A stretch of DNA of 64,000 nucleotides from Paralithodes platypus (GCA_032716605.1 CM064545.1:8578141-8642140); one strand, 5' to 3'; positions 12,018-22,690 are shown, counted from the stretch's first letter. Translations and numbers: made by a program. The notes: generated from the sequence alone by a model not told the origin.

Positions 12018-12050
12018 TTGATAATGCTGGTTGTCCAGTGAAACGCGTCG
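12018..12050 (+). ncRNA. Decayed hammerhead-ribozyme candidate of the PLE
   Basis: A 4-bp hairpin CTGG-TTGT-CCAG is followed by TGAAACGCGTC, which reads as the GAAA core, a very short helix III (AC/GU around GC) and the GUC cleavage triplet ending at 12049. The upstream core is TTGATAA rather than CTGATGA, so essential positions are altered and this copy is probably inactive. Hammerheads are known in PLE terminal repeats, and the position between coding end and next copy fits. Confidence 0.35.
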
Positions 12051-12094
12051 TATATCCTGTATCATCATTTACATTTATGTAACCCTGTACCACC

Positions 12095-12248
12095 ATGAAT
12101 TTTGCTCATCTCCTTCATCTACTTCCTGCCACCCAGCGAAAACTCATCAGAGACCTGGAAACTTTGAATAATAAAATTTCCAACGCAGAAATTGCCATTT
12201 CTTTCAACCTCTTATGTATTAAAGAAAATTTATTACCTGGCTTTACTA
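12095..12248 (+). pseudogene. PLE N-terminal coding fragment (start of second copy)
   Basis: The ATG at 12095 opens a short frame with LLPATQRKLIRDLETLNNKI and AEIAISFNLLCIKENLLPGF, which resembles the N-terminus of Penelope RT proteins. It breaks off at an AT repeat at 12249. The same stretch appears inverted at the left edge of the element. Confidence 0.6.
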
Positions 12249-12311
12249 ACATATATATATATATATATATATACTGTATATGCTGATTATACGAAAGAGG
12301 TTAAACACCTG

Positions 12312-13095
12312 ATTTGGGCAGAGAAACTCTTGTTACTTTCAACTCCTCCATGACCCAGTTTTTCCCTCTATCTCTTCATCACAATCTTCCACAAGACTAT
12401 CAACTCTTCTTCAACAATACACAACTCAACCCTTCATCTTCTCTCAATATTCTAGGTGTATCCTTTTCATCTGACCTTTCTTGGAAAGATCATAATATCA
12501 CTCTTGCTAAAACAGCTTCCCAAAAGTTAAGTATGCTCAACCGTCTCCGTAGGTTCTCATCCACTCACAGCTTTTTACTCTGTATCGGGGCACAGTGCTC
12601 CTCTGTCTTGAATATTGTTCACATGTGTTGGGAAGTTTCACCTATACCGCACTTCTCGAACGAGTAGAATCAAAAGCATTTCGCCTCATCAACTCACTTC
12701 CTCTTACTAGTTCCCTACAATCTCTCTCTACACGCCGCAATGTTGCATCTCTTTCACACTTCTATCGCTATCACAACAATCAGTGTTCTTCAGAGCTCTC
12801 TCAGTGTATACACCTTCCCTTGTGGCGAGTGCGAGGCACCCGCCTTTCAACACAGTCCCACTCCTATTTTGTCCAGATCTCCTACCTAAGAATTGGCAAA
12901 TTTTCTCAGTCTTTCTTCTACTCAACAAGTGAACCCTGTCTCTTCTTCAATCAATCTTTCGTTCATCCTATGACTTAGACTGCTTTAAATTTCGTGTGTC
13001 CAGGCAGTTTGACTACAACGTCTCTTGAATATGACTCGTCCCCGGCAACCTGCCTTATGTCTCCTTAATACACATAGAAACACAAATCATAACAC
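12312..13095 (+). pseudogene. LINE fragment, RT C-terminal region and 3' UTR
   Basis: Same LINE family as 4942-6905. It starts inside RT at GRETLVTFNSSMTQF and runs through LNPSSSLNILGVSFSSDLSWKDH, CLEYCSHV.GS, RRNVASLSHFYRYHNNQCSSELSQC to the 3' UTR with CACATAGAAACACAAATC. It is frame-shifted near 12600 and again near 12940. 5'-truncated dead copy. Confidence 0.75.
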
Positions 13096-13335
13096 CTATT
13101 TCAAGATCCTAGGTCGCAGATTCTGGGATGCAGGTGTGTGTGTGTGTGTGTTTGAGTGTGTGTGTTTAAACAAAATCACTACTACTATATATATATTATG
13201 GGGCACCCATGCATGAGTAATCCACTGCTAACAGGCATTTTTATGATATTTCGGTGAGCTCACCGAAGTATCGACATTGTTTGCAGGGCCAATTAAACCC
13301 CAATGTACTGAGGGATAATATCCGATACAGTACGA

Positions 13336-13634
13336 TTAATTGTCCAATGCTATGACAATACATTAATTGTCCAATGCTATGACAATACATTAATTGTCCA
13401 ATGCTATGACAATACATTAATTGTCCAATGCTATGACAATACATTAATTGTCCAATGCTATGACAATACATTAATTGTCCAATGCTATGACAATACATTA
13501 ATTGTCCAATGCTATGACAATACATTAATTGTCCAATGCTATGACAATACATTAATTGTCCAATGCTATGACAATACATTAATTGTCCAATGCTATGACA
13601 ATACATTAATTGTCCAATGCTATGACAATACATT
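13336..13634. repeat. 27-bp minisatellite, 11 units
   Basis: Eleven essentially identical head-to-tail units of 27 bp, each with ATTGTC and GACAAT arms able to form a short hairpin around CAATGCTAT. As 27 is divisible by three the array keeps a frame open on the minus strand, which is an artefact. Confidence 0.95.
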
Positions 13635-13818
13635 CGACAGCAAAATATATATATCAAGGAAATTTATTTATACTTAATGATGGGGGTTATTGGGACGACT
13701 AGCCAAAATGCCACGCATAGGTCAATATGTCATCTATAGAAACTACTATTTGTGTGTAGAATTTGTATAGATTTCACGTATTATTTATTAGACAACAACG
13801 TACGTGTTTAACTGTTAA

Positions 13819-14212
13819 CCCTATTAGGTGCAGGGCGGGCCAATTTCGAACCTCCCTGTTTTACTCCATTTGTTTGTAGATTTTAAGACGTTTCACCTCA
13901 TTAGTTTGGCGATTATAAGATGCTTCAACCTAATAAGGTGTAAATTTTTCCTGGGCGAGCGATAGCGAGCCTGCAATTTGGGAGAAATCGGCCTTCGGCC
14001 GGGCCATTTGGCTTCCGAAAAATGTACATATTTAGCTTGAATAGGGTCTGGGGACGTTTTTTTTAGTTTGAAGGGGGTCTGGAGAGGCGTATTTCTAAGT
14101 CTTGGGGGTAAACCATAAACACATTGTTCAAAAATGGCTAAAACAATTAAAACCCTCAATAATAATTAAACAAAATATCATAATAACCCCCAGGACGTTG
14201 CACCTAATAGTG
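13819..14212. mobile_element. piggyBac-type MITE, family D copy 1
   Basis: TTAA lies at 13815-13818 and 14213-14216. Terminal inverted repeats are CCCTATTAGGTGCA and, from the right on the other strand, CACTATTAGGTGCA. Internal landmarks are TCGGCCTTCGGCCGGGCC and GAGCGATAGCGAGCC, shared with copies at 28194 and 38314. Confidence 0.85.
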
Positions 14213-14216
14213 TTAA

Positions 14217-15210
14217 GGAACATCGCTCAGTGATGTTATATGTAGCGTACAGCAACAGGAGATGAACACTGACATCATAATTATATCGGTTCACCTTAAC
14301 CTTTTAATAAGATATTGCCAACTTTCTTCCATTATTGGCTTGTATTAAGCATTTTTGGCAACTATTAAGCCCTTCAGCATGATGACGTAATTCCAATATG
14401 ATCATGGTTACCATCAACTGATTTTCACTAGCTTGCAATCTACCTCTAGGGCGCAAAGAGGTAAAATTCATCTCAACAAGCCCCCTGAACAAAATGGCCC
14501 TTCCTAAACTTCATGCAATTGTCAAACTTTAGCCATATTAAAATGCAAAAGGGAATCATCGTGCTGAAGGGGTTAAAAGACCTTTGATCATCATTATTTT
14601 TCTTTGTGGTCACACATAGGACTCCATATCTTCCTAATATTCGTTGTTTTAATGCTCTATTATACTTGATATGGTAGGATATACACATAAAACAAATCAT
14701 AGAATGGATTTTGATAATATTTATTAGCCAGTCAGTACAAATGTATCGTGAGTTATTTTTGCTAACATTATGCGCATATTTAACTCTATTACGATTTACG
14801 AATTATTATATAGTATTATATTCAAGCTATACAATAAAATACAATAAAATGAAGGATGTTGCAAATTAGTTGGCTCCATTAAGTCTTTACCAACTACGTA
14901 TATATAAAATTCAACCATCTCTCCCAAAGATTGCCTAAGCAGAGAGGAAATCCCTGGCTTTATTGTGGTCAGATTTGTTGATCCCTGTGGATAGGTTAAC
15001 TTAATTACTTAGGAACTAAACGTATTCACCTGAATTCCACGAACTCATAGGTTTTATCTTTCTATTGACCTCAAGGCTCTTTTTCAGATACTGAGTTATT
15101 TTATTATAAGTGTGCAGTGTTGAGCTGATACACCAAATCAGTGTATTATAATTGTTTTGCATTACAATTCGAACATTGTTTTCCCTCCTTTTTAACCCAA
15201 TAAATATGTG
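14217..15210. other. No feature recognised
   Basis: AT-rich sequence without a convincing gene, RNA or repeat on either strand. Confidence 0.5.
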
Positions 15211-15750
15211 TATTGTCATAGATAACAGGAGAACTGGATTTGACACGGGCCAACGAAGTAGACCTGCAGCTGCAGTAACGGACCCAACCCTGTTTAGTTG
15301 AAGTGGTGCTCTCTGTTTAGATTTTGTGAAGTATTATCATTTTGTAATTATTAAAAATGCAAAATGCTTTGAAAGTGTCCATTTTGTAGGCATTTTTAGT
15401 GCTAGCTGAGACGAATATCCATACCAAGCTATTGTGGTGAGCTATGTAGGGCAGGTTTCTCGATTCCCAAAACCACCACAGCTATAATATATCTGTTGAA
15501 GTACATACAGTAAGGTAAACAATGTCTAAAATATTAGAGTATTATTAGACAATAAGGATAAGTCACTGGAATAACGAAAAACGTAAACAAATACGAAATA
15601 ACTGAGCCCCACAAACATTTCGCTTCCCGCACCCTGCACACCTCATTGTTTATGTTTAAAAGTTCATTCCCAGTCACGTGGCCGACTCTGCTGAACTGCG
15701 TATTATTTCGTGTTTAGGTGCTTTAATGTTCCTCTGATTTAACACAACAA

Positions 15751-16042
15751 TGGCAGAATGTACAAGTGATGAGAATGTGACTAACTGGTAGCCTGTAGCT
15801 ACTCCATCTGGCCTTCAATCAGCGGAAAAAGGAAGCGTTTCGTCTTTTTATCAGGGCTAGGCTAAAACAAATTACATTCCTCGTTGGATTCCACGTGTTT
15901 CTAGTAGCCTAACTCCAGTGATGGCAGCGATGCTGTCGATCCCACATACTATCCTAAAAGTGGTGAAAGGCATAATGATGACAGTGATGGAGGCACCAAT
16001 GATGTTAAAGGCGAAAAATGGAAGTGATGTGGAAGCAGTTAG
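15751..16042 (+). pseudogene. Possible decayed 5' coding exons, unrecognised
   Basis: ATGGCAGAATG in a good start context (ACAACAATGG) opens 13 codons, MAECTSDENVTNW, ending at TAG within CTGGTAGCC. Farther on, about 40 codons (from 15908) read as an acidic peptide including SSDGSDAVDPTYYPKSGE and NDDSDGGTNDV before a TGA. Acidic, DPTYYP-containing N-termini are what I would expect of a transposase or chromatin protein, but this is weak. It may be the 5' end of the gene whose 3' exons lie at 18942-19742. Confidence 0.25.
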
Positions 16043-16835
16043 CCGAAACAGTAGTGACACCAGAGACAGTTTAATTTGACACCAAGAATAATGCTGGATC
16101 TTGTAAAATAACTTAGCCTACTAACGAATATTTTATTTATCTTTATAATAAGCTTTCCATGAAAATCTATTTTATTAAATAGGACTATCTAGGCTAGGCT
16201 ATGTGCAAATTTAACACCTAAGACAATTCCTTGATAGGCTAGGCTACCCATAATGGTAATAGTAGCCTATTAAACGAAGCACTTGCATAATACAGAAAGA
16301 GTAACCCATCCTATTTAAAGTATGGTTTATTTGTAGGTGTATTTCAAGATTTTAATAGTTTTTAAGGTAATTACTGTATAAGGAAAAGGCTCGCACCTAT
16401 ATTTTTCATGTTTTTTTCCCCATATTTTGAGAAATGAGTGTTTTCATGGTTTTAGTTACCTATATTTCCAATGTGGGATACAGGATGGGTTGAGGGGTAG
16501 GGGGGGGGGGGTGGCGAAGACCCCCATGGATAGGACTTTTTTCCACTAATATCGGGTTATATAAATATGATAAACATTATTCTTCCACAGTGGATTATAC
16601 ATGAGTACAGTATAAGGATTCCATAGACTTGCATTGTCCCTAATAAATTATTTATAAAAAGGCGGCGAGCCTTTTCTAAATAATTATAATTTTTAACAAT
16701 ATTTACTAGGCTATTTTTAAGCAATATTTGACAAATATATCCCAGACGTCCGACGACGCTATCCTGCGAGCTTTGTATTAGTAGGCTACCCTGTTTCGTT
16801 CATTTCCTTTGAGAATCCCTTTTGGTCAATATTAA

Positions 16836-17674
16836 CCCATTGCCTGCAGGAGACGTTCCAGAACGCCATGGCAATTTACAGCAATTTACAGACTTTTAAA
16901 GCCTCTTACCCCTTTCCCTGCGTGAGACGTTCCCGAACGCCATGGCAATTTACCTCAATTTACAGGCTTTAAAAGCCTCTAAGAGCATGAGCGTGACAGG
17001 GCACACGTCCATCTCCCAGCCAAGCGGCCATGGAGACTGAAGGCTCTGAGTCAGAGTCTCGCGAGATATACAGTGCTGCCAAAGGCAAATGTAGCGAGAC
17101 ATTCGCGAGAATTGCTCATTTTAGCGAATGTCTATGTTAGCGCTGCAGGTGAACCCCGTCAGCTACGAAGCTCGTTTTGGTGTCATTTTGAAACTATTTT
17201 CTTCTAGTTTTCGGCTGAATACATTACATTTCATTCAGACACTTGCCTAATCAATCAGGAGTGCCTGAATAAGCCCTAATATGGCGGAAATAGGCCTAAA
17301 TATGCCCGCACCGGTGTTAAAGTCTGTAGAATTGAGTGCAAGGGAGCGGGAGCACGACAGGCCACATTCCTTCCTCCAGCCAGCCGGCCGCGGCACTGAG
17401 GAATCTGAGTCATGCTCTCGCGAGATATACAGCGCTGCCAAAGGCAAATGTAGTGCGACATTAGCGATAATTGCTCATTTTAGCAAATGCCTATGGTAGC
17501 GCTGCGGGTGAATCCCGCGAGCTACGAAGCTCGTTTTGGTGTCATTTTGGAGCTATTTTCTTCTAGTTTTTGGCTGAATACCGGTACATATAATTTCATT
17601 CAGACACTTGCATAATCATGCAGGAGTGCCTGAATGAGCCCTAATATGGCGGAAATATGGCCGCAGCCAAAGTG
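16836..17674. mobile_element. piggyBac-type MITE, family C, dimeric
   Basis: TTAA lies at 16832-16835 and 17675-17678. The unit contains two related halves: CTCGCGAGATATACAG, GCTACGAAGCTCGTTTTGGTG and CAGGAGTGCCTGAAT each occur twice, at about 17060-17265 and 17416-17630. An internal TTAA at 17317-17320 marks the join. Another copy is at 29751-30168 (opposite orientation) and a fragment at 38095-38309. Non-coding. Confidence 0.7.
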
Positions 17675-17678
17675 TTAA

Positions 17679-18379
17679 GGAAACGGACCACAGCTATTTT
17701 GTTTTATTTTTGTTTTGTTTTATTTGTTATATTTTTAGGTTTATAATCTTTCTATAATAATGATTATTACGGGAAATTAGTGTTGTTTTAGTCTTATGTT
17801 ATTAAGAAGCTCTACTACTGATGTGTGGACAGCAGCAGGGGTATGGTGGTGGCAACTCTGAGGTTAGTTTAGGTTGTCAGGTTAGGTTAATGCTTCCATT
17901 GATAATGCGACTCGGCTAGGCTGCTCTTGCGGCGGAACGTAAACAAACCCACCTCCAATTTTGGGAGGCTTAACTTGAAATAACTAAATATTAGAGGTGT
18001 GGGTCTATACAAGAAGGCTTCTTCATACTCCCCCAATATTTACGATTAGGTAAGCACCCGCTTCCTCCTCCGACGACAATAGTGTTACTAACTTTACCTG
18101 ACAACCATAACTAACTTAAGGGCTGCCGCCCCCAGACCCCCGTTGCTCCTAAAGATGATGTAGAAGACGTCAAATAACTAAATATTATTGCGGGAGAGTG
18201 ACAAACAAACCCAAAATCGCACATCGTAAGAAAATGGGTCAACATAAAACGGTGAGGTGTGAGGTTAAACTACTCGTCGACGATAGCGTAGATGGACGTC
18301 TTCAAATATTGTTTAAAAATAGTAGACATTTCTAAAAACTCCAAAAAACGTTGAAATGCACACATAAATATATCATACT
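17679..18379. other. No gene recognised; TTAGG-like run
   Basis: It contains GGTTGTCAGGTTAGGTTAA near 17873-17891, a short run resembling the arthropod telomere motif, as is common interspersed in arthropod genomes. Otherwise unassigned. Confidence 0.35.
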
Positions 18380-18383
18380 TTAA

Positions 18384-18861
18384 CCCTTGTCCATCGGGGC
18401 CCGACTTAAGGCGGTCAAGAGAACCAAGACCTAATTGGCGGGGCCCGACTTAAGTCCTATGCGATGTTGAGCACATAATTGGCTCTGAGAGAGAGTCCGA
18501 GCGGTGGGTGCAGCGCGGGTGGGCTCTGACCGTTCGGCACGGCACCCGTACCGCGACTGGTCCCTCCTCCACACACATCCACATCCACTGCCTCCCTAGA
18601 CAGGGAATTATTAAAGGACATTACCGTATTTTAGAGTTTTTGTACTCGCGTTGCAACATCGTTGCAAGACAATCCGTGGTCGTCCAAGGATGGTTCAGGT
18701 GTCATTGGAAAGCTCAGTTATCGCCCTTTCACAGATACATAATTGTATTACACTCTGGCTCTTGTTTATGCATGAAAAAGAGCATGGAATGAAGCTCGTC
18801 TAGGGTAAATCTGCCCGCTTGGCAGGTAGTAGATGTTACCAAACTGGCCGCTCGTTGAGTG
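18384..18861 (+). mobile_element. piggyBac-type MITE, divergent family B member
   Basis: TTAA lies at 18380-18383 and 18862-18865; the length of 478 bp equals that of family B. The left end is CCCTTGTCCATCGGGG, the right end TGGCCGCTCGTTGAGTG. It shares the family core (TACTCGCGTTGCA, TTGCAAGA, GTGTCATTGGAAAGCTC, GTTTATGCATGAAAA) with considerable divergence, so it is a subfamily. Confidence 0.75.
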
Positions 18862-18941
18862 TTAAGTAGGATCACTTTGTCTTTCTGCATTATGTAAGCG
18901 TTTTTTTTTTGTATGCGGGGAGTGTTACTGCTAATATTACT

Positions 18942-19742
18942 ATGGCCAGAACCGGGTGCTCCCACAAAATCCCCAAAGAATGTTCCCGGGAACGTTCGGC
19001 AACCAGGGGCAACAAGTGTGGTGCCTGTGCTGACCTGCTGGTCGACAGAGAGGCTGCACCGTTAGAAGACAGGTTTGAAGAGAACGATGGCGAGCAGGTG
19101 GAGGCCATTTACAGGTCCTTCTCGGAGCTGTTGGACCGTGGCAAGCTCCTGGCTGCATCCTCCACTGCCATTGATGTCATGCTGGACATCTGTCATATCT
19201 GGAGGTTCCTGGTGATGGAGGAGACCAACCGGCACAAGCTGCTACAGTGTGACCTGCCCAGGAAGGTGTTCATTGAGGTGGTGAGCACCCTGGGAAGCGA
19301 GAACGCCCAGCTCACCGGGGCCTCCTGTTCTGAGGGACACAGCTTGGTGGACAAGCTCATGCGACAAATGGCTGGCGCCCTTTTCAATCTGTTTGCCGGC
19401 ATCATGGTGCGCGACATCAACAGTAATGTCCACGCTAAGTGCAATCCTGATGCTGCCACAGGGGCTGACACAAGGTCACAAAATGACGACAATAGGCGCA
19501 AGCTCACAGGTGTGAAAAAGAGCTATGTAAGTGGACTGTCAAAGCTATGTACAGTGATCTATTTGAAGAGTGATATAAAATTAGTATTTTTGTGTACATT
19601 GGCTTGCGTTTGTAAATCTATCGACTAGAAATATAACTGTGTATGCTTGAAGTTGTACTTATATAGCCAGCCGTTATTATATAAATTCTCATGTTTGAAT
19701 TGTATATTCCAGCGGTGCAAAGAAACAAGTGGACGGATTTAG
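18942..19742 (+). CDS. Unrecognised protein, two candidate exons
   Basis: From ATG 18942 (or an upstream exon joined at an AG at 18948-18949) a GC-rich frame runs about 195 codons to a perfect GTAAGT donor at 19527. A candidate intron of 186 bp ends at TTCCAG (19712), and exon 2 adds nine codons before TAG at 19740-19742. Exon 1 has a Cys-containing start (TGCSHKIPKECSR, NKCGACADLL), a helical middle (EQVEAIYRSFSELLDRGKLL, DICHIWRFLVMEETNRHK) and a polar tail. Base composition is far more GC-rich than its surroundings. I do not recognise the family. It lies inside the 31-bp inverted-repeat pair, so it could be transposon cargo, a transposon gene or a host gene end. Confidence 0.45.
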
Positions 19743-19931
19743 ATACCGCTTTCAGACATTAAAATAGACATTGAATTAGCTGACTTCACCGTGAGTTTCA
19801 TCAATTTATGTGGGTTATGACCCGATATTTTGAGGATTGAAGTTAAAGGTCCATTTTTCAGCTTTGGGTCCCTTACTGCAAAGTGTCCATTTTCGTGTCA
19901 AATCCAGTTCTCCTGTTATCTATGGTATTGT

Positions 19932-20704
19932 AAATGCGAACCTTCATAACATGTAGTCTTATTTATCTAGTCTCACTCTGCACCAGTTTTGCAACACGTT
20001 TTGTGTAACACTTAATTGTACTGTACAATGAACCGTGTATTAGAATACTTTTTTAGTGCTCGTTGTTCATCGATGTGTTTCCTACCTTTAATGTTCTCAT
20101 CTATTATTATTTTGTTTTTCTACAACATATTCTTATGTCTTTAATCTTTTGTTGGTACATTCTCTGCTTTTGTTTATGCTTTGGCCGGTTACAAGTTCTG
20201 TTTATCGAGACTGCCATTGTTTACATTAGTACCGGGTAGTGACGAAGGATTATTGTAATTAAACTATTTGCTTGTTTCATATTATATTGTTCTAGCCGTT
20301 GCTGTAATAATGTTTGCCATCACTGTAGTTAAGTGCTTAGTAAATCACCCAGTACTTATCTTGCATGACATTGTACCTGTATTTTTGACTGATAAACGTT
20401 TTTTTTTCAAAATGATCTTATAGAGCGCCGACGCCGACACCAGCGCCACCTGTGTACGCATAAATAAATTAACCCTCTTCTTGTATTTTATATATCAAAG
20501 TCTAGCCATTACTGTACCTAGTTGAACTTTTTCTATTAGTTGACTATACAAATCGCACACACTGTTAAGATAGTTTTAATATTGGGCTAGAATAATTTAG
20601 TTACTGTGATACTTTTTGATAGCCTATTTAAGCGCATTTCAGATACTTGCCATCATATTAATAGGCCTATTACACTCTTGTCAGGGATATCACAACTTCC
20701 ATTA
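19932..20704. other. No feature recognised
   Basis: AT-rich DNA; an AATAAA at 20462 could act as a poly(A) signal, but nothing ties it to the gene upstream. Confidence 0.4.
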
Positions 20705-21248
20705 TTTTGTTGTGTCGACCACTGTTTATAATAACTACTATTGTTTTGTTGTGTCGACCACTGTTTATAATAACTACTATTGTTTTGTTGTGTCGACCAC
20801 TGTTTATAATAACTACTATTGTTTTGTTGTGTCGACCACTGTTTATAATAACTACTATTGTTTTGTTGTGTCGACCACTGTTTATAATAACTACTATTGT
20901 TTTGTTGTGTCGACCACTGTTTATAATAACTACTATTGTTTTGTTGTGTCGACCACTGTTTATAATAACTACTATTGTTTTGTTGTGTCGACCACTGTTT
21001 ATAATAACTACTATTGTTTTGTTGTGTCGACCACTGTTTATAATAACTACTATTGTTTTGTTGTGTCGACCACTGTTTATAATAACTACTATTGTTTTGT
21101 TGTGTCGACCACTGTTTATAATAACTACTATTGTTTTGTTGTGTCGACCACTGTTTATAATAACTACTATTGTTTTGTTGTGTCGACCACTGTTTATAAT
21201 AACTACTATTGTTTTGTTGTGTCGACCACTGTTTATAATAACTACTAC
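20705..21248. repeat. 39-bp minisatellite, 14 units
   Basis: Fourteen near-identical 39-bp units containing TTGTGTCGACCACTG and TATAATAACTACTA. Because 39 is a multiple of three and the unit lacks stops in several frames, long repetitive open frames appear on both strands; I do not regard them as genes. Confidence 0.95.
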
Positions 21249-21494
21249 GTTTGTACTTTCTAGTAAATCTTGTGGCATCATTTTTCTTTTCATTTCAGGT
21301 GTATTATTGACTTGAAGTAAATGTAAAATGTTCAGGCTTTAATTGTATTATAAGTGAAGTGAAGTGATTTAAAGTGAGTGAAGTGAATAAAGTGATCTGA
21401 AGTGTGTGAAGTGAATAAAGTAATCTGAAGTGAAGCAAGTTATTAGAAATGATTTGAAGTGAGTGAAGTGATTTGAAGTTTTGTTATTGTCACC

Positions 21495-22643
21495 ATGTCT
21501 CACGCCTGCACGACCTGTTCTGGTAGGTTTGGCCCTACCATGTTTGCCTGCCCCGAGGTTCATGTCTGCTGATTCTGCAAGCTCCGAGATTTGGCAGCTA
21601 AACTGGATGAAGCTAACATCAAGATGAACGCCCTCACTAAGAAGCTGGAAACACTCCACGAATTTGTAACGCTCAATGTAGGAGTATCATCAAATGAAGC
21701 AATTTCACCCACCGCACCATCTTCCAATAGCCCTACGCCTGATATAGCGGTACCAGCTTCAGCACCACATCAGGAAAATTTAAGTAATAACTCCGCTCTT
21801 CCTCAGGACAACTTCCGCGTCGTCAGAAAAAACGTTCGCCCCATCGCAAGGAAGATCATCACCGAAACCATATGCCAAAACCGTTACCAGATTCTTGCAG
21901 ATTTAGACGAAGAAGAAGAAGAAGAAATTCAGCTCGTAGGAGATTCCATGGTTCGTGACAACTTACCGAATTATGCACCAGGGTACCAAGGACCAGGAAG
22001 CGCTTTTGTATCCCGGGTGGAGGTGTGGACGATGTTGCAGCTGCAGTCAACAAAGTTTCAGTCTGCCCCCTCACGCACAATGTACGTCATTCATGTTGGA
22101 TCTAATGACATGCAGCGGACTTGATCAGAGGACCTCATGCTGAAGTACTGGAAGCTGATTCAGAGGTATAAGGAAAAGTCACACAGAGTCACGATATCAG
22201 GGATCGTCCCCAGGATTTGTGTGAAGAGTTGATTCTTCAACATGGCCACTAGCGTAAATCGTCGACTGGCTGAACTCTGCAGGGAGGAAAACGTTGGATT
22301 CATCAATACCTGGGATGCCTTCTACTGTGAAGATCATCTGTTTGCAGCGGATGGAGTTCATCTGAACCAGGTTGGAGCAGCAAGATTTGGCCGCCTGCTT
22401 CACGACGCAGTAAAGGATTTTCGAAAAAGAAGCAGAGCCAACCAAGGACCACCAGGGACGAGGATCGAGGCCCGAGGACCACCAGGGACGAGGATCGAGG
22501 ACCGTGGACCACCAGGAATGATGATCGAGGACCGAGGACTACCAGGGACGACGATCGAGGACAGAGAGGACCGAGGACCACCAGAGACGATGAGCGAGGA
22601 CCGAGGACCACCAGGGACGATGATAGAAGACAGCGAGGACTGA
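21495..22643 (+). pseudogene. LINE ORF1 remnant: Cys-rich motif, coiled coil, SGNH esterase
   Basis: ATG at 21495 follows CACC. The frame encodes a Cys-rich start (CTTCSGRFGPTMFACPEVHVC), a likely coiled coil (LRDLAAKLDEANIKMNALTK), a variable linker and an esterase-like domain with block I IQLVGDSMVRD, YVIHVGSND and a C-terminal [15 protein letters not shown] block holding the Asp and His expected in SGNH hydrolases. It is broken by in-frame TGA codons near 21570, 22122 and 22229. CR1 ORF1 proteins carry such esterases. The C-terminus runs into a Gly-Pro-Pro-rich repeat. Confidence 0.7.
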
Positions 22644-22690
22644 GGACAACCAGGGACGAGGATTGAGTACAGCGAGGACCAAGGACAGAC
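22440..22690 (+). repeat. ~30-bp coding repeat, Gly-Pro-Pro rich, at LINE ORF1 end
   Basis: About seven imperfect 30-39-bp units (GAGGACCACCAGGGACGA) translate as [14 protein letters not shown] repeats in the ORF1 frame. The final units are also present just upstream of ORF2 in the other copy (39541-39594), so the block belongs to the LINE. Confidence 0.8.

Larger units (their letters stand above)
10797..12248 (+). mobile_element. Penelope-like element (PLE), 5'-truncated, with partial second copy
   Basis: The element holds the RT C-terminal region plus GIY-YIG endonuclease frame (10830-11744), a GC-rich downstream region with a TATATATA stretch near 11972, a hammerhead-like motif near 12018-12050, and at 12095-12248 the N-terminal start of a second copy. 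The left margin (about 10797-10829) is the reverse complement of part of that N-terminal segment (12195-12240), so the 5' end is inverted. Partial tandem copies and inverted 5' ends are known for PLEs. Confidence 0.8.
15217..19925. mobile_element. Candidate 4.7-kb DNA transposon bounded by inverted repeats
   Basis: A perfect 31-bp inverted repeat occurs at 15217-15247 and 19894-19924. Just inside, a second inverted block, TGCAGTAAcGGACCCAA at 15271-15287 and its complement at 19864-19880, matches at 16 of 17 positions. Immediately outside both ends is TATTGT (15211-15216 and 19926-19931), which could be a 6-bp target duplication. Inside are two later MITE insertions (16836-17674 and 18384-18861), a small acidic coding remnant (about 15751-16060) and the unrecognised gene at 18942-19742. 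I recognise no transposase, so the superfamily is unknown. Two unrelated opposed repeats are the alternative. Confidence 0.5.

Noticed and set aside
12018..12050. Active hammerhead ribozyme
   Set aside because: Core TTGATAA differs from CTGATGA at essential positions; annotated only as a decayed candidate.
13241..13657. 138-codon minus-strand frame with MYCHSIGQL repeats; also a possible CRISPR
   Set aside because: A 27-bp minisatellite with no spacers between units; neither a gene nor a CRISPR array.
17873..17891. Telomeric repeat
   Set aside because: Only one or two TTAGG-like units in unrelated sequence.
20616..21315. Long repetitive open frames (about 200 codons) on both strands
   Set aside because: They arise because a stop-free 39-bp unit is tandemly repeated; several frames are open at once and none has non-repetitive protein character.
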